From Syntrophobacterales bacterium (GTDB lineage Bacteria; Desulfobacterota; Syntrophia; Syntrophales; UBA2210), in the NCBI GenBank assembly GCA_018433345.1, contig JAHDRK010000036.1, forward strand, positions 1-58,855: a DNA stretch of 58,855 nucleotides, read 5' to 3'. The first letter of the stretch is position 1. Every line of letters starts with the position of its first letter. The notes under the pieces were generated by a model, which saw nothing but the letters and a program-made list of their open reading frames with translations, was not told the DNA's origin and did no database searches. Positions 44,298-52,824 of the stretch are shown here, piece by piece. A program made the translations under genes and the position numbers.

Positions 44298-45476
44298 GTG
44301 AAGAATAACGCTCCGCCGGGGTGGCCTAGATATGCCTCGATCCTGGCCGCGATTACAGTCATTATCCTCCTGTCTTTCTTCTCGGGCCTTGCTTGTCGGC
44401 CGGCGGATGCGGCGCGACTTTCGTCGCTCTGCATACCGGACTTTCCCTACAAGGACGGTTGGTACGGTGGTGACGGGGCATGGTCGTTGGATCTGGGGGA
44501 CGGTCGTGTGCTTTGGCTATTCGGCGATTCCTTCGTATCGAGCCGTGAGGGTCTTCAGGACCGATCGGGAATGCAGCTTGTCCTTGGAACCACCGTGGCC
44601 GTATCGACCTGCACCGCCGGAGGCGAGTTCAGAATACGGTACCGGTTGAAAAAGAGGGACGGTGAGTTCGTTTCATTTTTTGGTGACGGAGAATGGTTGT
44701 GGCCCGGGGATCCATTCCTGGTCCGGGGGACTGTCTATGTTCCCCTGGTGTCGATTGAAGAAGATCCGGATCGGCCCAAACCTTTCGCCTTTAAAATAAC
44801 AGACCACAGGATTGCAAAAATAGAAGATTTCAAGGGCAGGGATCCTCTCGACTGGAAGGTCGACTACCTCGATCTTTCACCCGGAGTCCTCGAGGGAGTT
44901 CATGCCTTTGCCGCAACCTCTGTTCCACATGGAAGGCACGTGTATTTTTTCCCTCTCTATGGAGCCACCGTGAACGGCCTCACTCTTTTTGGCAATATCC
45001 TGGCGCGGGTTTCGCTGGAGGCTTTAAGTGAACCGGGGGAGGCGGTGGAGTACTTGACAGGGAACGGGAAATGGAAAAGGAATCCTCGTCATGATGAACT
45101 GAAGGTTGTCCTGGACGCCGCCGTACCTGAGATGAGTGTTAGGTACCACCCCGAGAGGGGCAAGTGGGTTGCCGTTTACCTGTCAATAGAGGGGAGAGGC
45201 GACCGCATGTTGTTCAGAACCGCCGATAAACTGGAGGGTCCATGGGAAGAACCGGAGGTCTTGCTGTCTCCCATACCGGAAGTGGATCCCGAGAGCCCGT
45301 TCTATGACGATAAAACCTTCTGCTATGCCGGCAAGGAGCACTTCATGTTTTCCATGGGGAGAATCTTCGTGGTGTCCTACGTTTGCAACTCTGAAGACGA
45401 TCCCGCGGACGAGGAAGGATTCATTTGCAAGAATCTTTTTCTCTATCGTCCGGTCGTCAGGACAGTGCTTCACTGA
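44298..45476 (+). CDS. DUF4185-like exported protein
   Basis: This 392-residue protein has an N-terminal hydrophobic signal (ASILAAITVIILLSFFSGLAC) that ends in a possible lipobox. WYGGDGAWSLDLGDGRVLWLFGDSFVS is typical of DUF4185 proteins, which are predicted beta-propellers related to glycoside hydrolases. Several W-G and D-P-F blade-like segments follow. The GTG at 44298 has GAGGGGA upstream and is preferred to the GTG at 44274. Enzymatic activity is unproven; carbohydrate or surface processing is possible. It may be co-transcribed with the OmpA-like lipoprotein 48 bases upstream. Confidence 0.7.
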   Translation: MKNNAPPGWPRYASILAAITVIILLSFFSGLACRPADAARLSSLCIPDFPYKDGWYGGDGAWSLDLGDGRVLWLFGDSFVSSREGLQDRSGMQLVLGTTVAVSTCTAGGEFRIRYRLKKRDGEFVSFFGDGEWLWPGDPFLVRGTVYVPLVSIEEDPDRPKPFAFKITDHRIAKIEDFKGRDPLDWKVDYLDLSPGVLEGVHAFAATSVPHGRHVYFFPLYGATVNGLTLFGNILARVSLEALSEPGEAVEYLTGNGKWKRNPRHDELKVVLDAAVPEMSVRYHPERGKWVAVYLSIEGRGDRMLFRTADKLEGPWEEPEVLLSPIPEVDPESPFYDDKTFCYAGKEHFMFSMGRIFVVSYVCNSEDDPADEEGFICKNLFLYRPVVRTVLH

Positions 45477-45590
45477 TCGATCGAAGCGAAGGGCGGCGGT
45501 GTGTCGATCGCTTCAGACTTATTCGAGCTTTGTGATTTATTGCGCTGCGGTCGGAGAATTGTCCGTCCCCGAAACAAAGGAGTTTGATTG

Positions 45591-46373
45591 ATGAGGATTA
45601 TGACATTTAATCTGCTTTTCGACGGCGGGAAGAATAACAGGTTTCCTTGGGAAATGCGGCGGGACTTGGTTGTTCGGATCATAGAGCGATACGGCCCTCA
45701 CATCCTCGGAACCCAGGAGGGAATGAAGAGGCAACTCGAATATCTCCGGGATCGGCTCGCGCCGGAATACGCCATGGTAGCCCGCGGACGTAACTGGGAT
45801 GACACCTCCCAGTACCCCACCCTCTTTTATCGGGCCGATGCTTTCGCCTTGCTGGAGGCGGGTGAATTCTGGCTGTCAAAAACGCCCGAAATACATTTGA
45901 GCAAAGACTGGGGCAGTGGTTTCCCGCGCATGATGAGCTACGGCGTTTTCCGAAACAATTCCACGGGCCGGGATTTTCTTTCTCTGGTGACCCACCTTGA
46001 CCATATCAGCGACGAGGCGCGTCTCGAACAGGCGAAAATAATAGGGAGATGGCTGGCGTCCCACTCCGAGCCTGCCGTTGTTATGGGGGATTTCAACGAC
46101 AAACCCGGTTCAGTCGTCCACGGGATACTGACCCGTGAGTATCGCGCCATGATCGATGCTTGGCAGGCACTGTCACTTCCGGAAAGTGAACTAAGTATGA
46201 CCAGGCACGATGGAGCGGGCAATCCAAAGAAGTGCCGCATGGACTGGATACTCGTTTCGCCCGATTTTACCGTTCTCCGGGCCGAAATTATTCGCGATAA
46301 TGAAGGAGGCCTCTATCCTTCCGACCATTATCCCTGCCTGGTGGAGCTGAAAGGATGGGGGTCAAATCTTTAA
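45591..46373 (+). CDS. endonuclease/exonuclease/phosphatase-family hydrolase
   Basis: This 260-residue EEP-fold protein starts MRIMTFNLLFDG and has the metal and catalytic motifs GTQEGMKRQLEYL (Glu), THLDH, VMGDFND (Asp/Asn), RMDWILVS and YPSDHYPCLVEL (Asp-His). These fit a divalent-metal phosphodiesterase or phosphatase acting on nucleic acids, inositol phosphates or sphingolipids; the substrate is unknown. It has no signal peptide. ATG 45591 follows AAAGGAG. The final residues G-S-N-L and the stop come from dispersed repeat copy 3. Confidence 0.85.
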   Translation: MRIMTFNLLFDGGKNNRFPWEMRRDLVVRIIERYGPHILGTQEGMKRQLEYLRDRLAPEYAMVARGRNWDDTSQYPTLFYRADAFALLEAGEFWLSKTPEIHLSKDWGSGFPRMMSYGVFRNNSTGRDFLSLVTHLDHISDEARLEQAKIIGRWLASHSEPAVVMGDFNDKPGSVVHGILTREYRAMIDAWQALSLPESELSMTRHDGAGNPKKCRMDWILVSPDFTVLRAEIIRDNEGGLYPSDHYPCLVELKGWGSNL

Positions 46374-46384
46374 ACTTGACATTT
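46358..46384 (+). repeat. 27-bp dispersed repeat, copy 3
   Basis: This exact copy overlaps the end of the EEP hydrolase gene. The in-frame reading GGG TCA AAT CTT TAA gives G-S-N-L and stop, the same C-terminus the repeat gives the membrane protein at 126. The next 40 bases resemble those after copy 2. Confidence 0.85.
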
Positions 46385-46508
46385 GGGAAAAAAGATGCGG
46401 GTGGGGGGATAAGGGGAAGGGGATACAACATCACTTTTCCTCCTCCGCGCAAGAAAAGTTTGCTCCTTTGATGATAGTGAAATAAAAAGGGGGAAAGGGA
46501 GGTGTGTC

Positions 46509-47327
46509 GTGTCTCTTGTCACCATTACAGCCGGTATTGGATCGGAGGCCTATCCCGTGGCCAGGGAGGCGGCGGAACGACTCTCGATCGATCTTTACGA
46601 TGATGAGCGTCTCAGGGAAGAATTTCTTGCTATGGGTCTTTCTTCTGGAGACCTGGAAAGCCTCAATGAGAAGGCCCCCGGTTTTTTCAGAAGATTGCTG
46701 GATTTGCGGCCCAATGCCTATCAGGAACTCATGGAATCGGTGGTTTGCCACGTGGCGAGGCGCGGTGAAGGGTTTATAATCGGCTATGGTTCGGCCTTTC
46801 TTCTCCAGGACTTCGGTTGTGCCCTCCACGTGCGGATTTATTCATCTGAATCACGCCGGGTCGAGCGGATTATGAGGGAGTGGAACGTCGACGAGAGCGC
46901 CGCCGCAAAGGCGATTCGAAGGAGCGACAATGAAAGGCGGGGATTCATGGAATATGCCTTCAATATCGGATGGCACGACCTTTCGCTCTTTGACCTGGTC
47001 GTGAATGTCGATAAGCTGGGACATGAATCGGCTGCTTCCGTGATTGTCGATGTGGCTTCATCGGAAATTATAAACGCCTGCAGCCTGACGGCGCTCGAGA
47101 CGATGCAGCGTTTCAGCCTGGAGAAAAGGGTGGAAGCCGTCGTAAAAAAGACCATCCTGGTTCCAAAAAACGTGCAGGTTTCGGTGACGGGAGAGGGGGA
47201 AGTTACGCTTATGGGAATCATGAACCCTCTCGAATCGAAGGACAAGCTTATAGAAGCGGTGAAGGCCGTCCCGGGGGTTCATAAAGTCGTGTCACGAATC
47301 GCCACAGAGAAGATCCATGATATATGA
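46509..47327 (+). CDS. cytidylate-kinase-like domain fused to BON domain
   Basis: This 272-residue protein has an N-terminal cytidylate-kinase-like domain (about 1-190) with AREAAERLSIDLYDDERL and a C-terminal BON-like domain (about 200-270, AVVKKTILVPKNVQVSVTGEGEVTLMGIM and AVPGVHKVVSRI). The P-loop expected at the start (G-S-G-G type) reads TAGIGSEAYPVA, so normal nucleotide binding may be impaired. BON domains bind membranes or ligands. Family and architecture are clear; function is not. GTG start with GGGAGGTG. It may be co-transcribed with the next two small genes. Confidence 0.75.
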   Translation: MSLVTITAGIGSEAYPVAREAAERLSIDLYDDERLREEFLAMGLSSGDLESLNEKAPGFFRRLLDLRPNAYQELMESVVCHVARRGEGFIIGYGSAFLLQDFGCALHVRIYSSESRRVERIMREWNVDESAAAKAIRRSDNERRGFMEYAFNIGWHDLSLFDLVVNVDKLGHESAASVIVDVASSEIINACSLTALETMQRFSLEKRVEAVVKKTILVPKNVQVSVTGEGEVTLMGIMNPLESKDKLIEAVKAVPGVHKVVSRIATEKIHDI

Positions 47328-47366
47328 AAAACAGGTGACAGGCTGTTTTCCCCTTGATACCACGCC

Positions 47367-47702
47367 ATGAGAGACACCAAAAATAAAGATCGAGTGTTGG
47401 AGTGCCTTCGATGCGGGCGATGCTGTCTCGTCAATTTCGCCGCCTATGTCACGGAAGAAGATATCCGGCGATGGGAAGAGGAAGGAAGGAGGGACATACT
47501 GCACATACTGGAAAGGGAGAAGGGGTCATGGCAGGGTGACCGTTTGATCTCCGCGGATTCCGGGCAGGCGCTTGGGGGTTGCCCTTTTTTTGATTTTGAC
47601 GGTGAACGTTTTCGGTGTGCGATACACGAAACGAGGCCGGCGACATGCCGCAACTATGAGCCCGGTTCTTCCGCACTGTGTCCCAGATTCGGGGAAGGCT
47701 GA
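47367..47702 (+). CDS. YkgJ-family cysteine cluster protein
   Basis: This 111-residue protein has the CxxCxxCC-type motif CLRCGRCC near residue 14, CPFFD, and the CAIHETRPATCRNYEPG segment that defines the YkgJ family (zinc or iron binding). Role unknown. It lies 39 bases after the kinase-like gene and 12 bases before the PilZ gene. Confidence 0.85.
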   Translation: MRDTKNKDRVLECLRCGRCCLVNFAAYVTEEDIRRWEEEGRRDILHILEREKGSWQGDRLISADSGQALGGCPFFDFDGERFRCAIHETRPATCRNYEPGSSALCPRFGEG

Positions 47703-47714
47703 AAAGGTGGAGAT

Positions 47715-48065
47715 ATGGAAAAGAACAGGCGTCGAAGGACGAGAGTTCCCGTTCACATTGTCGCAACAGTGCAAGTGGGTGAAGAAGAAATCACCCTTGA
47801 AACTGAGAACATCAGCCTTGGTGGGATGCTTTGCGCTCCCTGTCCAAGGATAGGGGTGGGCGAGATCGTTGAGATAAGGCTCGTCCTTGGTTCCGAAGTG
47901 GTCATCGAGGCAAAGGCGAGCGTGGTCAGGAGCGATGAAAAGGGAATCGCCTTAGCCTTCCTCAATATTGACGAAGATGGATTCTACCACTTGAAGCAAC
48001 TGGTACAATACAATGCCGATGACGCGGATCGGATCGAGCGGGAAATACTACGACACCAGGACTAA
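47715..48065 (+). CDS. PilZ-domain protein (probable c-di-GMP receptor)
   Basis: This 116-residue protein consists of one PilZ domain. The N-terminal RRRRTRVPV gives the RxxxR c-di-GMP-binding arginines and ETENISLGGM gives the (D/N)xSxxG motif. It is probably a single-domain effector that binds cyclic di-GMP. It is the last gene of the plus-strand trio; its end is followed by a direct repeat of GACTAACAAGG (48060-48070, 48071-48081). Confidence 0.88.
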   Translation: MEKNRRRRTRVPVHIVATVQVGEEEITLETENISLGGMLCAPCPRIGVGEIVEIRLVLGSEVVIEAKASVVRSDEKGIALAFLNIDEDGFYHLKQLVQYNADDADRIEREILRHQD

Positions 48066-48134
48066 CAAGGGACTAACAAGGAACAAAAAAGGGGCAGGCT
48101 GCATTTGGGCGGTGACGGGCGAGAAAAGGCAGGC

Positions 48135-48818
48135 TTACTCCTTTTCCTCGGAGGCGGCTGCTATGAATTTTCTGACCTTGCGTGGGTTTTTCTTTCTCCC
48201 ATCGTCTTCAACACCGCTGATTACGTCGACGGCGTAGGGGTTAACGGTGGCGACGGCTCGTGCGACGTTATCCGGGGTAAGGCCACCCGCCAGGATAACT
48301 GGAACGCTCACAGTGTCGCGAATCCGGCGGGCAAGCGCCCAGTCTATGCTTTTCCCCGTTCCGGCGGGGCGTGTTTCGCTGATAGAATCCATGACGATGG
48401 CGCTCACCCCCGTAGATTCGATCATCTTCGCCGCTTCCAGGGGATCTTGGTGGAAAATGTTACAGCGGCCGGTACTGACGGAAAAACGAAGGGCCTTGAT
48501 GACATCGACACCCATCGCCGACAGGGCGGATACGATGTCTTTTGTGACATTGAGGGGTTCGTCGGCGTGAAGCTGTACGGCATGCGGCTTCAGTAATTTC
48601 GCCAGGGACAGCACCGTGTCGAAATCGTCCCCCACGACGATGATTCGGTAAACGAAGGGAGGAACCAGGCGTAGGAGGTTGAGCGCCTCGTCCCTGTGGA
48701 GATTCCAGGGGACGTCGACGGGATACTCGGTGACAAAACCCAAGGCATGGGCGCCGGCCTCCACGCAGAGTCGGATTTCTTCTTCTGTGGTGATTCCACA
48801 AATCTTTATGCGTGTCAT
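48135..48818 (-). CDS. trpF: phosphoribosylanthranilate isomerase
   Basis: This 227-residue TIM-barrel enzyme converts phosphoribosylanthranilate to CdRP in tryptophan synthesis. KICGIT gives the catalytic cysteine, VQLHADEP the usual substrate strand, DSISETRPAGTGK the catalytic Asp region, and LAGGLTPDNV the phosphate-binding loop. ATG 48818 overlaps the trpC stop (ATGA) and gives MTRIKICG; the in-frame ATG at 48827 is possible. Last gene of the trp operon here. Confidence 0.95.
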   Translation of the reverse strand: MTRIKICGITTEEEIRLCVEAGAHALGFVTEYPVDVPWNLHRDEALNLLRLVPPFVYRIIVVGDDFDTVLSLAKLLKPHAVQLHADEPLNVTKDIVSALSAMGVDVIKALRFSVSTGRCNIFHQDPLEAAKMIESTGVSAIVMDSISETRPAGTGKSIDWALARRIRDTVSVPVILAGGLTPDNVARAVATVNPYAVDVISGVEDDGRKKNPRKVRKFIAAASEEKE

Positions 48819-49534
48819 AGGGGCCATCCCACGGTGATCATGGCTGTCAGCAGTTCACGTGGATCCGGTGCTTTAAGAATCGCGGTTCCCACCAGGACGG
48901 CATCGGCTCCGCTTTTACCTGCCCGCCGGACATCATCCAGTGTCGCTATGGAGCTTTCGCTTACCAAGGGGCGGGCATCGTTGTACAAGCGCGACAGTTC
49001 TTCCGTCTTTTCAACGCCGCCGTCGTCAACTTCAAGGATGGTTATATCGCGGTTGTTGATTCCCAGGATGCTTCCCGGGAGGGCGCCGATTTTCGACAGT
49101 TCCTCCGCTGTGTGTGCTTCCGCGAGTGTCTCGAGGTCCAAGGAAGCGGCAAATTCAATGAGGTGTAACAGCGTGGCGTCATCGAGCATGGCCGCGATAA
49201 GTAGAATCGCCGAAGCGCCTCGTGATGCCGACTCCTCGATCTGTTCCTCGGAGGTGACGAAATCCTTCTGAAGAACGGGTAGATCGACCGCCGCTGTAAC
49301 GTCGCGAAGAAGATCGAGAGATCCTCCAAAATGCGTCGGTTCGGTGACGACGCTTATCCCTGCGGCCCCACAGGCTGCCATGGTCCGTGCCAGTTCTGCG
49401 GGATCGCGTCTTCCGAGCAGGTCGCCTTCCTTTTCCGAACGCACCTTTATCTCGGAGATCACCGGGAAGAGACCCTCTCTTTGTCTCTGCCTGATGAACG
49501 CTGCGAGGGATGGGATGGTCCTTGTTTCTGTCAT
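48815..49534 (-). CDS. trpC: indole-3-glycerol phosphate synthase
   Basis: This 239-residue TIM-barrel enzyme closes the indole ring. EIKVRSEKEGDL holds the catalytic lysine region, VTEPTHFGGSL and LQKDFVTSEEQIEES the next catalytic residues, and GINNRD with LVSESSI the product-side loops. It is slightly shorter than usual at the N-terminus, which is common. The stop overlaps trpF. Its ATG is 58 bases downstream of the trpD remnant's stop. Confidence 0.93.
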   Translation of the reverse strand: MTETRTIPSLAAFIRQRQREGLFPVISEIKVRSEKEGDLLGRRDPAELARTMAACGAAGISVVTEPTHFGGSLDLLRDVTAAVDLPVLQKDFVTSEEQIEESASRGASAILLIAAMLDDATLLHLIEFAASLDLETLAEAHTAEELSKIGALPGSILGINNRDITILEVDDGGVEKTEELSRLYNDARPLVSESSIATLDDVRRAGKSGADAVLVGTAILKAPDPRELLTAMITVGWPL

Positions 49535-49570
49535 GGAGTGTTTGCCTTTTTAGGTGATTCGCGGATTTCC

Positions 49571-49617
49571 TCTATGATCTTTTTGATGCCTCTATGATCT
49601 TTTTGATGCCTCTATGA
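49571..49617 (-). repeat. 20-bp tandem duplication at trpD 3' end
   Basis: The unit TCTATGATCTTTTTGATGCC (plus strand) occurs twice in direct succession, with a further seven bases of a third copy. The trpD reading frame stops inside it. Because 20 is not a multiple of three, the duplication changes the downstream frame; the normal TrpD end (LEELIEAS) is nevertheless already present before it. Confidence 0.85.
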
Positions 49618-50400
49618 GTTCTTCGAGTTTCCTTTGTGCTTTTCCCGAGTCGATGAGCGATCGGGATAGTTCCATGCCTTCCTGTATACTTGCCGCCTTG
49701 CCGCTTACATAGAGAGTGGCGCCGTTGTTCAGGACAAGGAAGTCTCTGCGGGGGCCCTTCTCAACGCCCGAAAAAATGTCCCTGATCACGCGGGCGTTGA
49801 AGTCTGGTGAACCACCGGCGATGTCGTCGATGCTGCAACGTTTGAGGCCGAAATCCTCGGGGACGATCTCGTACTGCCTGATCTTTTTGTCTTTGATTTC
49901 GGCGATGGATGTTTTGCCTATCAAGGATATTTCATCGAGACCGTCCAATCCATGGGCGACGATGACATGATTAAAATCCATTTCCGCCACGACGTTCGCC
50001 ATCATGCTCACCAATTCCGGCCTGTAGAGTCCGATGGTGTGATTCCGGGCTCCCGCGGGATTGATCAGAGGCCCTATAATGGTAAAGAAAATGGTCTTCA
50101 CTCCGAGCTGGTTCTCCGGGCCGAAAACCTTCAGCATAACGGGGTGAAAATTGGGGGCGTAGATAAAGCTGATACCTATTGTTTCTATGAGGCGGGCCGC
50201 CTGCTCCGGTGTCCGGTCGATGGTGACCCCCAATGCCTCGAGGACATCGGCGCTTCCCGAGGGTGACGATATGGACCGACTGCCGTGTTTTGCCACGGGG
50301 ACACCTGCGGCCGCCGTCAGGATCGCGTTGGCCGTGCTCACGTTGAAGGTGGTCAGCCCGCCGCCTGTTCCGCCTTAAAAAGCACCACTGCCGTTATCAT
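49592..50400 (-). pseudogene. trpD: N-terminally truncated anthranilate phosphoribosyltransferase
   Basis: The frame encodes about 260 residues matching TrpD from the PRPP loop (GTGGGLTTFNVSTANAI) through VAKHGSRSISSPSGSADVLEALG, PLINPAG and the normal C-terminus. The N-terminal helical domain of about 75-85 residues is missing. An in-frame TAA (50375-50377) lies just upstream of the loop. A ribosome site (AAAGGAG) and ATG (50400) exist but are one frame off, reading MITAVVLF then into the wrong frame. A deletion plus frameshift is the simplest reading. It could be non-functional, unless the assembly is wrong or translation re-initiates at an internal GTG (50341). Confidence 0.75.
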
Positions 50401-50415
50401 GAAACCGTTCTCCTT

Positions 50416-51213
50416 TCATTTTATGGCGTTCTTGAATTGCCGTACCTGTTCGGCCAGGCGATCCGCCAGGTTGCCATGGTGCCGGTAATCTTCTATGGTT
50501 TTTTCGAAGGCGCTGCCGATGACAACGCCGTCCACGAATGGAGACAGGGTTCCAGCTATCTCGGGAGTGGAGATTCCGAATCCCACACAGAGGGGTGTTC
50601 CCGTGATGGAGCGAAGGATCGCTGCTTGGTCCTTGATTCCATCGATATCGAGATCGCCTCCACCGGTCACGCCGGCCTTGGATATGAGATAGAGGAAGCC
50701 CGAGGCATTCCCCGCGATCGCCGCCATTCGCTCCCGCGGTGTTGTGGGAGCCACGAGGCGTATAAGAGCGAACCCGTCATCGTTTTTCCATCCGCCGGCC
50801 AGTTCCTCGGATTCCTCGAAAGGCAGGTCGACCACGAGCACGCCGTCGGTGCCGGCGCCGAGGGCGTTTCGGTAAAAGGCGTCTGCGCCGTAGACAAAAA
50901 TGGGATTGTAATAGCTGAATAGAATAATGGGAACGTTGGTTCTTTCTCGGAGAGACCTTGTCATGTCAATGGCCGCGGCAAGATTCGAGCCTCCCGTGAG
51001 CGCCCGTGCCGCCCCCCGCTGAATCACCGGTCCGTCGGCGGTGGGATCGGAAAAGGGGACACCCAGTTCCAGTATGTCCAGACCGGCCTCGCACATGGCG
51101 ACGAGAAGCTCGAACGACTTCTCCGGTGAAGGATCACCGCAAACGACGAAACCCACGAGAGCCTTTTCTCCTTTATCCTTCAATTCCTTGAAACGTAGGT
51201 CTATTCTGTTCAT
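50416..51213 (-). CDS. trpA: tryptophan synthase alpha subunit
   Basis: This 265-residue TIM-barrel subunit cleaves indole-3-glycerol phosphate to indole. [20 protein letters not shown] holds the catalytic Glu and Asp regions, and the phosphate-binding loops are in ISKAGVTG and VGFGIS. ATG 51213 overlaps the trpB stop by ATGA; longer upstream frame is trpB sequence. It is intact and coupled to trpB. Confidence 0.95.
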   Translation of the reverse strand: MNRIDLRFKELKDKGEKALVGFVVCGDPSPEKSFELLVAMCEAGLDILELGVPFSDPTADGPVIQRGAARALTGGSNLAAAIDMTRSLRERTNVPIILFSYYNPIFVYGADAFYRNALGAGTDGVLVVDLPFEESEELAGGWKNDDGFALIRLVAPTTPRERMAAIAGNASGFLYLISKAGVTGGGDLDIDGIKDQAAILRSITGTPLCVGFGISTPEIAGTLSPFVDGVVIGSAFEKTIEDYRHHGNLADRLAEQVRQFKNAIK

Positions 51214-52466
51214 GCGCCCGCCGGTCCTTCTTTCTTCTTTTTTTCGCGGTTTGAAATTATCTGGAGATCCTTGTCGCCTCGGCCCGAGAGATTCACCACC
51301 ACGATCGAGTCCTTCGAGAGCTTCGGGACCTCTTTCATGCACCAGGCAAGGGCGTGGGCGCTTTCCAGGGCCGGGATGATGCCTTCCGTGCCGCAGAGGA
51401 GATGGAATGCCTCCAGTGCCTCCTCGTCGGTGACGGACACATACCTGGCCCTGCCCAGGTCTTTCAGCATGGAGTGCTCAGGTCCTACACCTGGATAATC
51501 GAGCCCTGCGGAGATAGAGTGCGCCTCCCTGATCTGCCCGTGCCCGTCCTGGAGGACGTACGACTTGGAACCGTGAAGCACGCCCAGAGTGCCTTTTCCC
51601 AAGGTCGCTGCGTGCCTGCCCGATGCAATGCCTTCTCCGGCCGCCTCCACGCCGATCAGCTCAAGGGCATCACCAAGAAAGGGATGAAAGAGCCCCATGG
51701 CATTGCTGCCGCCGCCGACGCAAGCTACGAGATAATCGGGCAATCTCCCGAGAGAGGCTAGAACCTGTTCCCTGGCTTCCTTGCCGATGATCGCTTGGAA
51801 ATCACGCACCATCATGGGATAGGGATGGGGACCTGCCACGGAACCGATAACGTAATGGGTGTCCGTCACGGTGCTTACCCAGTGTCGCATGGCCTCGTTC
51901 ATGGCGTCTTTCAGCGTTCCCGACCCCGAAGAAACGGGAACCACGTCGGCGCCCAGAAGCTCCATGCGAAGAACGTTTGGGGCCTGCCTTTCGATGTCCT
52001 CCACCCCCATGAAGACCTTGCACTCCATCCCGAAGAGGGCGGCCGCCGTGGCCGTGGCTACACCGTGTTGCCCTGCGCCCGTTTCGGCGATCACTTTTTG
52101 CTTTCCCATCCGGTGTGCCAGAAGCGCCTGCCCGATCGTGTTGTTTATCTTGTGAGCCCCGGTGTGGGCCAGGTCTTCCCGTTTCAGATAGATTCGGGCG
52201 CCGCCCAAGTGAGCCGTGAGACGACGGGCGAAAAAAAGAGGCGTGGGGCGACCCACGTAATGGGAAAGCAGGTCACGCAACTCTTCCTGGAATGTTGGAT
52301 CGGGCGTGATTTTTTTGTAGGCGATTTCCAGTTCCAACAGGGCCGGCATGAGTGTTTCCGCCACATATCTCCCGCCGTAGATTCCGAAATGGCCTGATTC
52401 GTCGGGCATGGTGTTTGTAATTGATTTTATTTTGCTCTGTTTGTCCACGAGTTCACTTTCATTCAT
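51210..52466 (-). CDS. trpB: tryptophan synthase beta subunit
   Basis: This 418-residue PLP enzyme condenses indole with serine. The PLP lysine is in [14 protein letters not shown], and [12 protein letters not shown] and [10 protein letters not shown] bind PLP and substrate. The sequence is of the classical TrpB1 type. ATG 52466 follows AAGGAGGTC. First gene of the minus-strand trpBA(D)CF cluster; trpE and trpG are not in the window. Confidence 0.96.
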   Translation of the reverse strand: MNESELVDKQSKIKSITNTMPDESGHFGIYGGRYVAETLMPALLELEIAYKKITPDPTFQEELRDLLSHYVGRPTPLFFARRLTAHLGGARIYLKREDLAHTGAHKINNTIGQALLAHRMGKQKVIAETGAGQHGVATATAAALFGMECKVFMGVEDIERQAPNVLRMELLGADVVPVSSGSGTLKDAMNEAMRHWVSTVTDTHYVIGSVAGPHPYPMMVRDFQAIIGKEAREQVLASLGRLPDYLVACVGGGSNAMGLFHPFLGDALELIGVEAAGEGIASGRHAATLGKGTLGVLHGSKSYVLQDGHGQIREAHSISAGLDYPGVGPEHSMLKDLGRARYVSVTDEEALEAFHLLCGTEGIIPALESAHALAWCMKEVPKLSKDSIVVVNLSGRGDKDLQIISNREKKKKEGPAGA

Positions 52467-52490
52467 GTAAAAGACCTCCTTGTACAAGAA

Positions 52491-52519
52491 AACCGTGGGC
52501 TGTGAAGCCGCCCACGGTT
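52491..52519 (-). terminator. terminator-like hairpin in trpB leader (possible attenuator)
   Basis: AACCGTGGGC (52491-52500) and GCCCACGGTT (52510-52519) form a perfect ten-pair stem; on the minus strand it is followed by TTCTT just before the trpB ribosome site. Position and form fit transcription attenuation. Upstream on the same strand is a 14-codon frame (52551-52595) reading MIAMYDAADGISCC. It is not tryptophan-rich, so a classical trpL mechanism is not shown. Confidence 0.5.
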
Positions 52520-52779
52520 CCATTGTGTGACTGGAAGCGTTTTAGGCTGATCAGCAACAGGAAATACCGTCGGCGGCGTCGTACATGGCGATCATCCGCC
52601 ACCTCGGCCGAACGGCGTACAATGAGATCCTAAAACCTGCTGTCTGCTTTATATTGTTTCTATTCATAGAAACGCTTCTAATCGAGGTTTGGCTTCATGT
52701 CAAGATATTTCATGTGGTTTTTATGAAAACGGGATTTTTTCTTTACAAAAACTAGGTACTCTGGTATCAACCAAATAGT

Positions 52780-52794
52780 TAAACCAAATGTTTA
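52780..52794. promoter_or_regulatory. possible TetR operator
   Basis: TAAAC-CAAAT-GTTTA is a perfect short dyad 31 bases before the tetR start, in an AT-rich segment between the divergent trpB and tetR genes. Location suits autoregulation, but the arms are short. The rest of the 52520-52824 gap holds only the short leader frame noted above. Confidence 0.3.
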
Positions 52795-52824
52795 GTATAA
52801 ATCAGTCAAAGGTGGTGGCCGCGT

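Noticed and set aside
50360..50400. Programmed -1 frameshift joining MITAVVLF to the TrpD frame at CTTTTTAAG.
   Set aside because: The site does not fit a slippery heptamer: the A-site codon would slip onto TAA. The N-terminal domain would still be missing.
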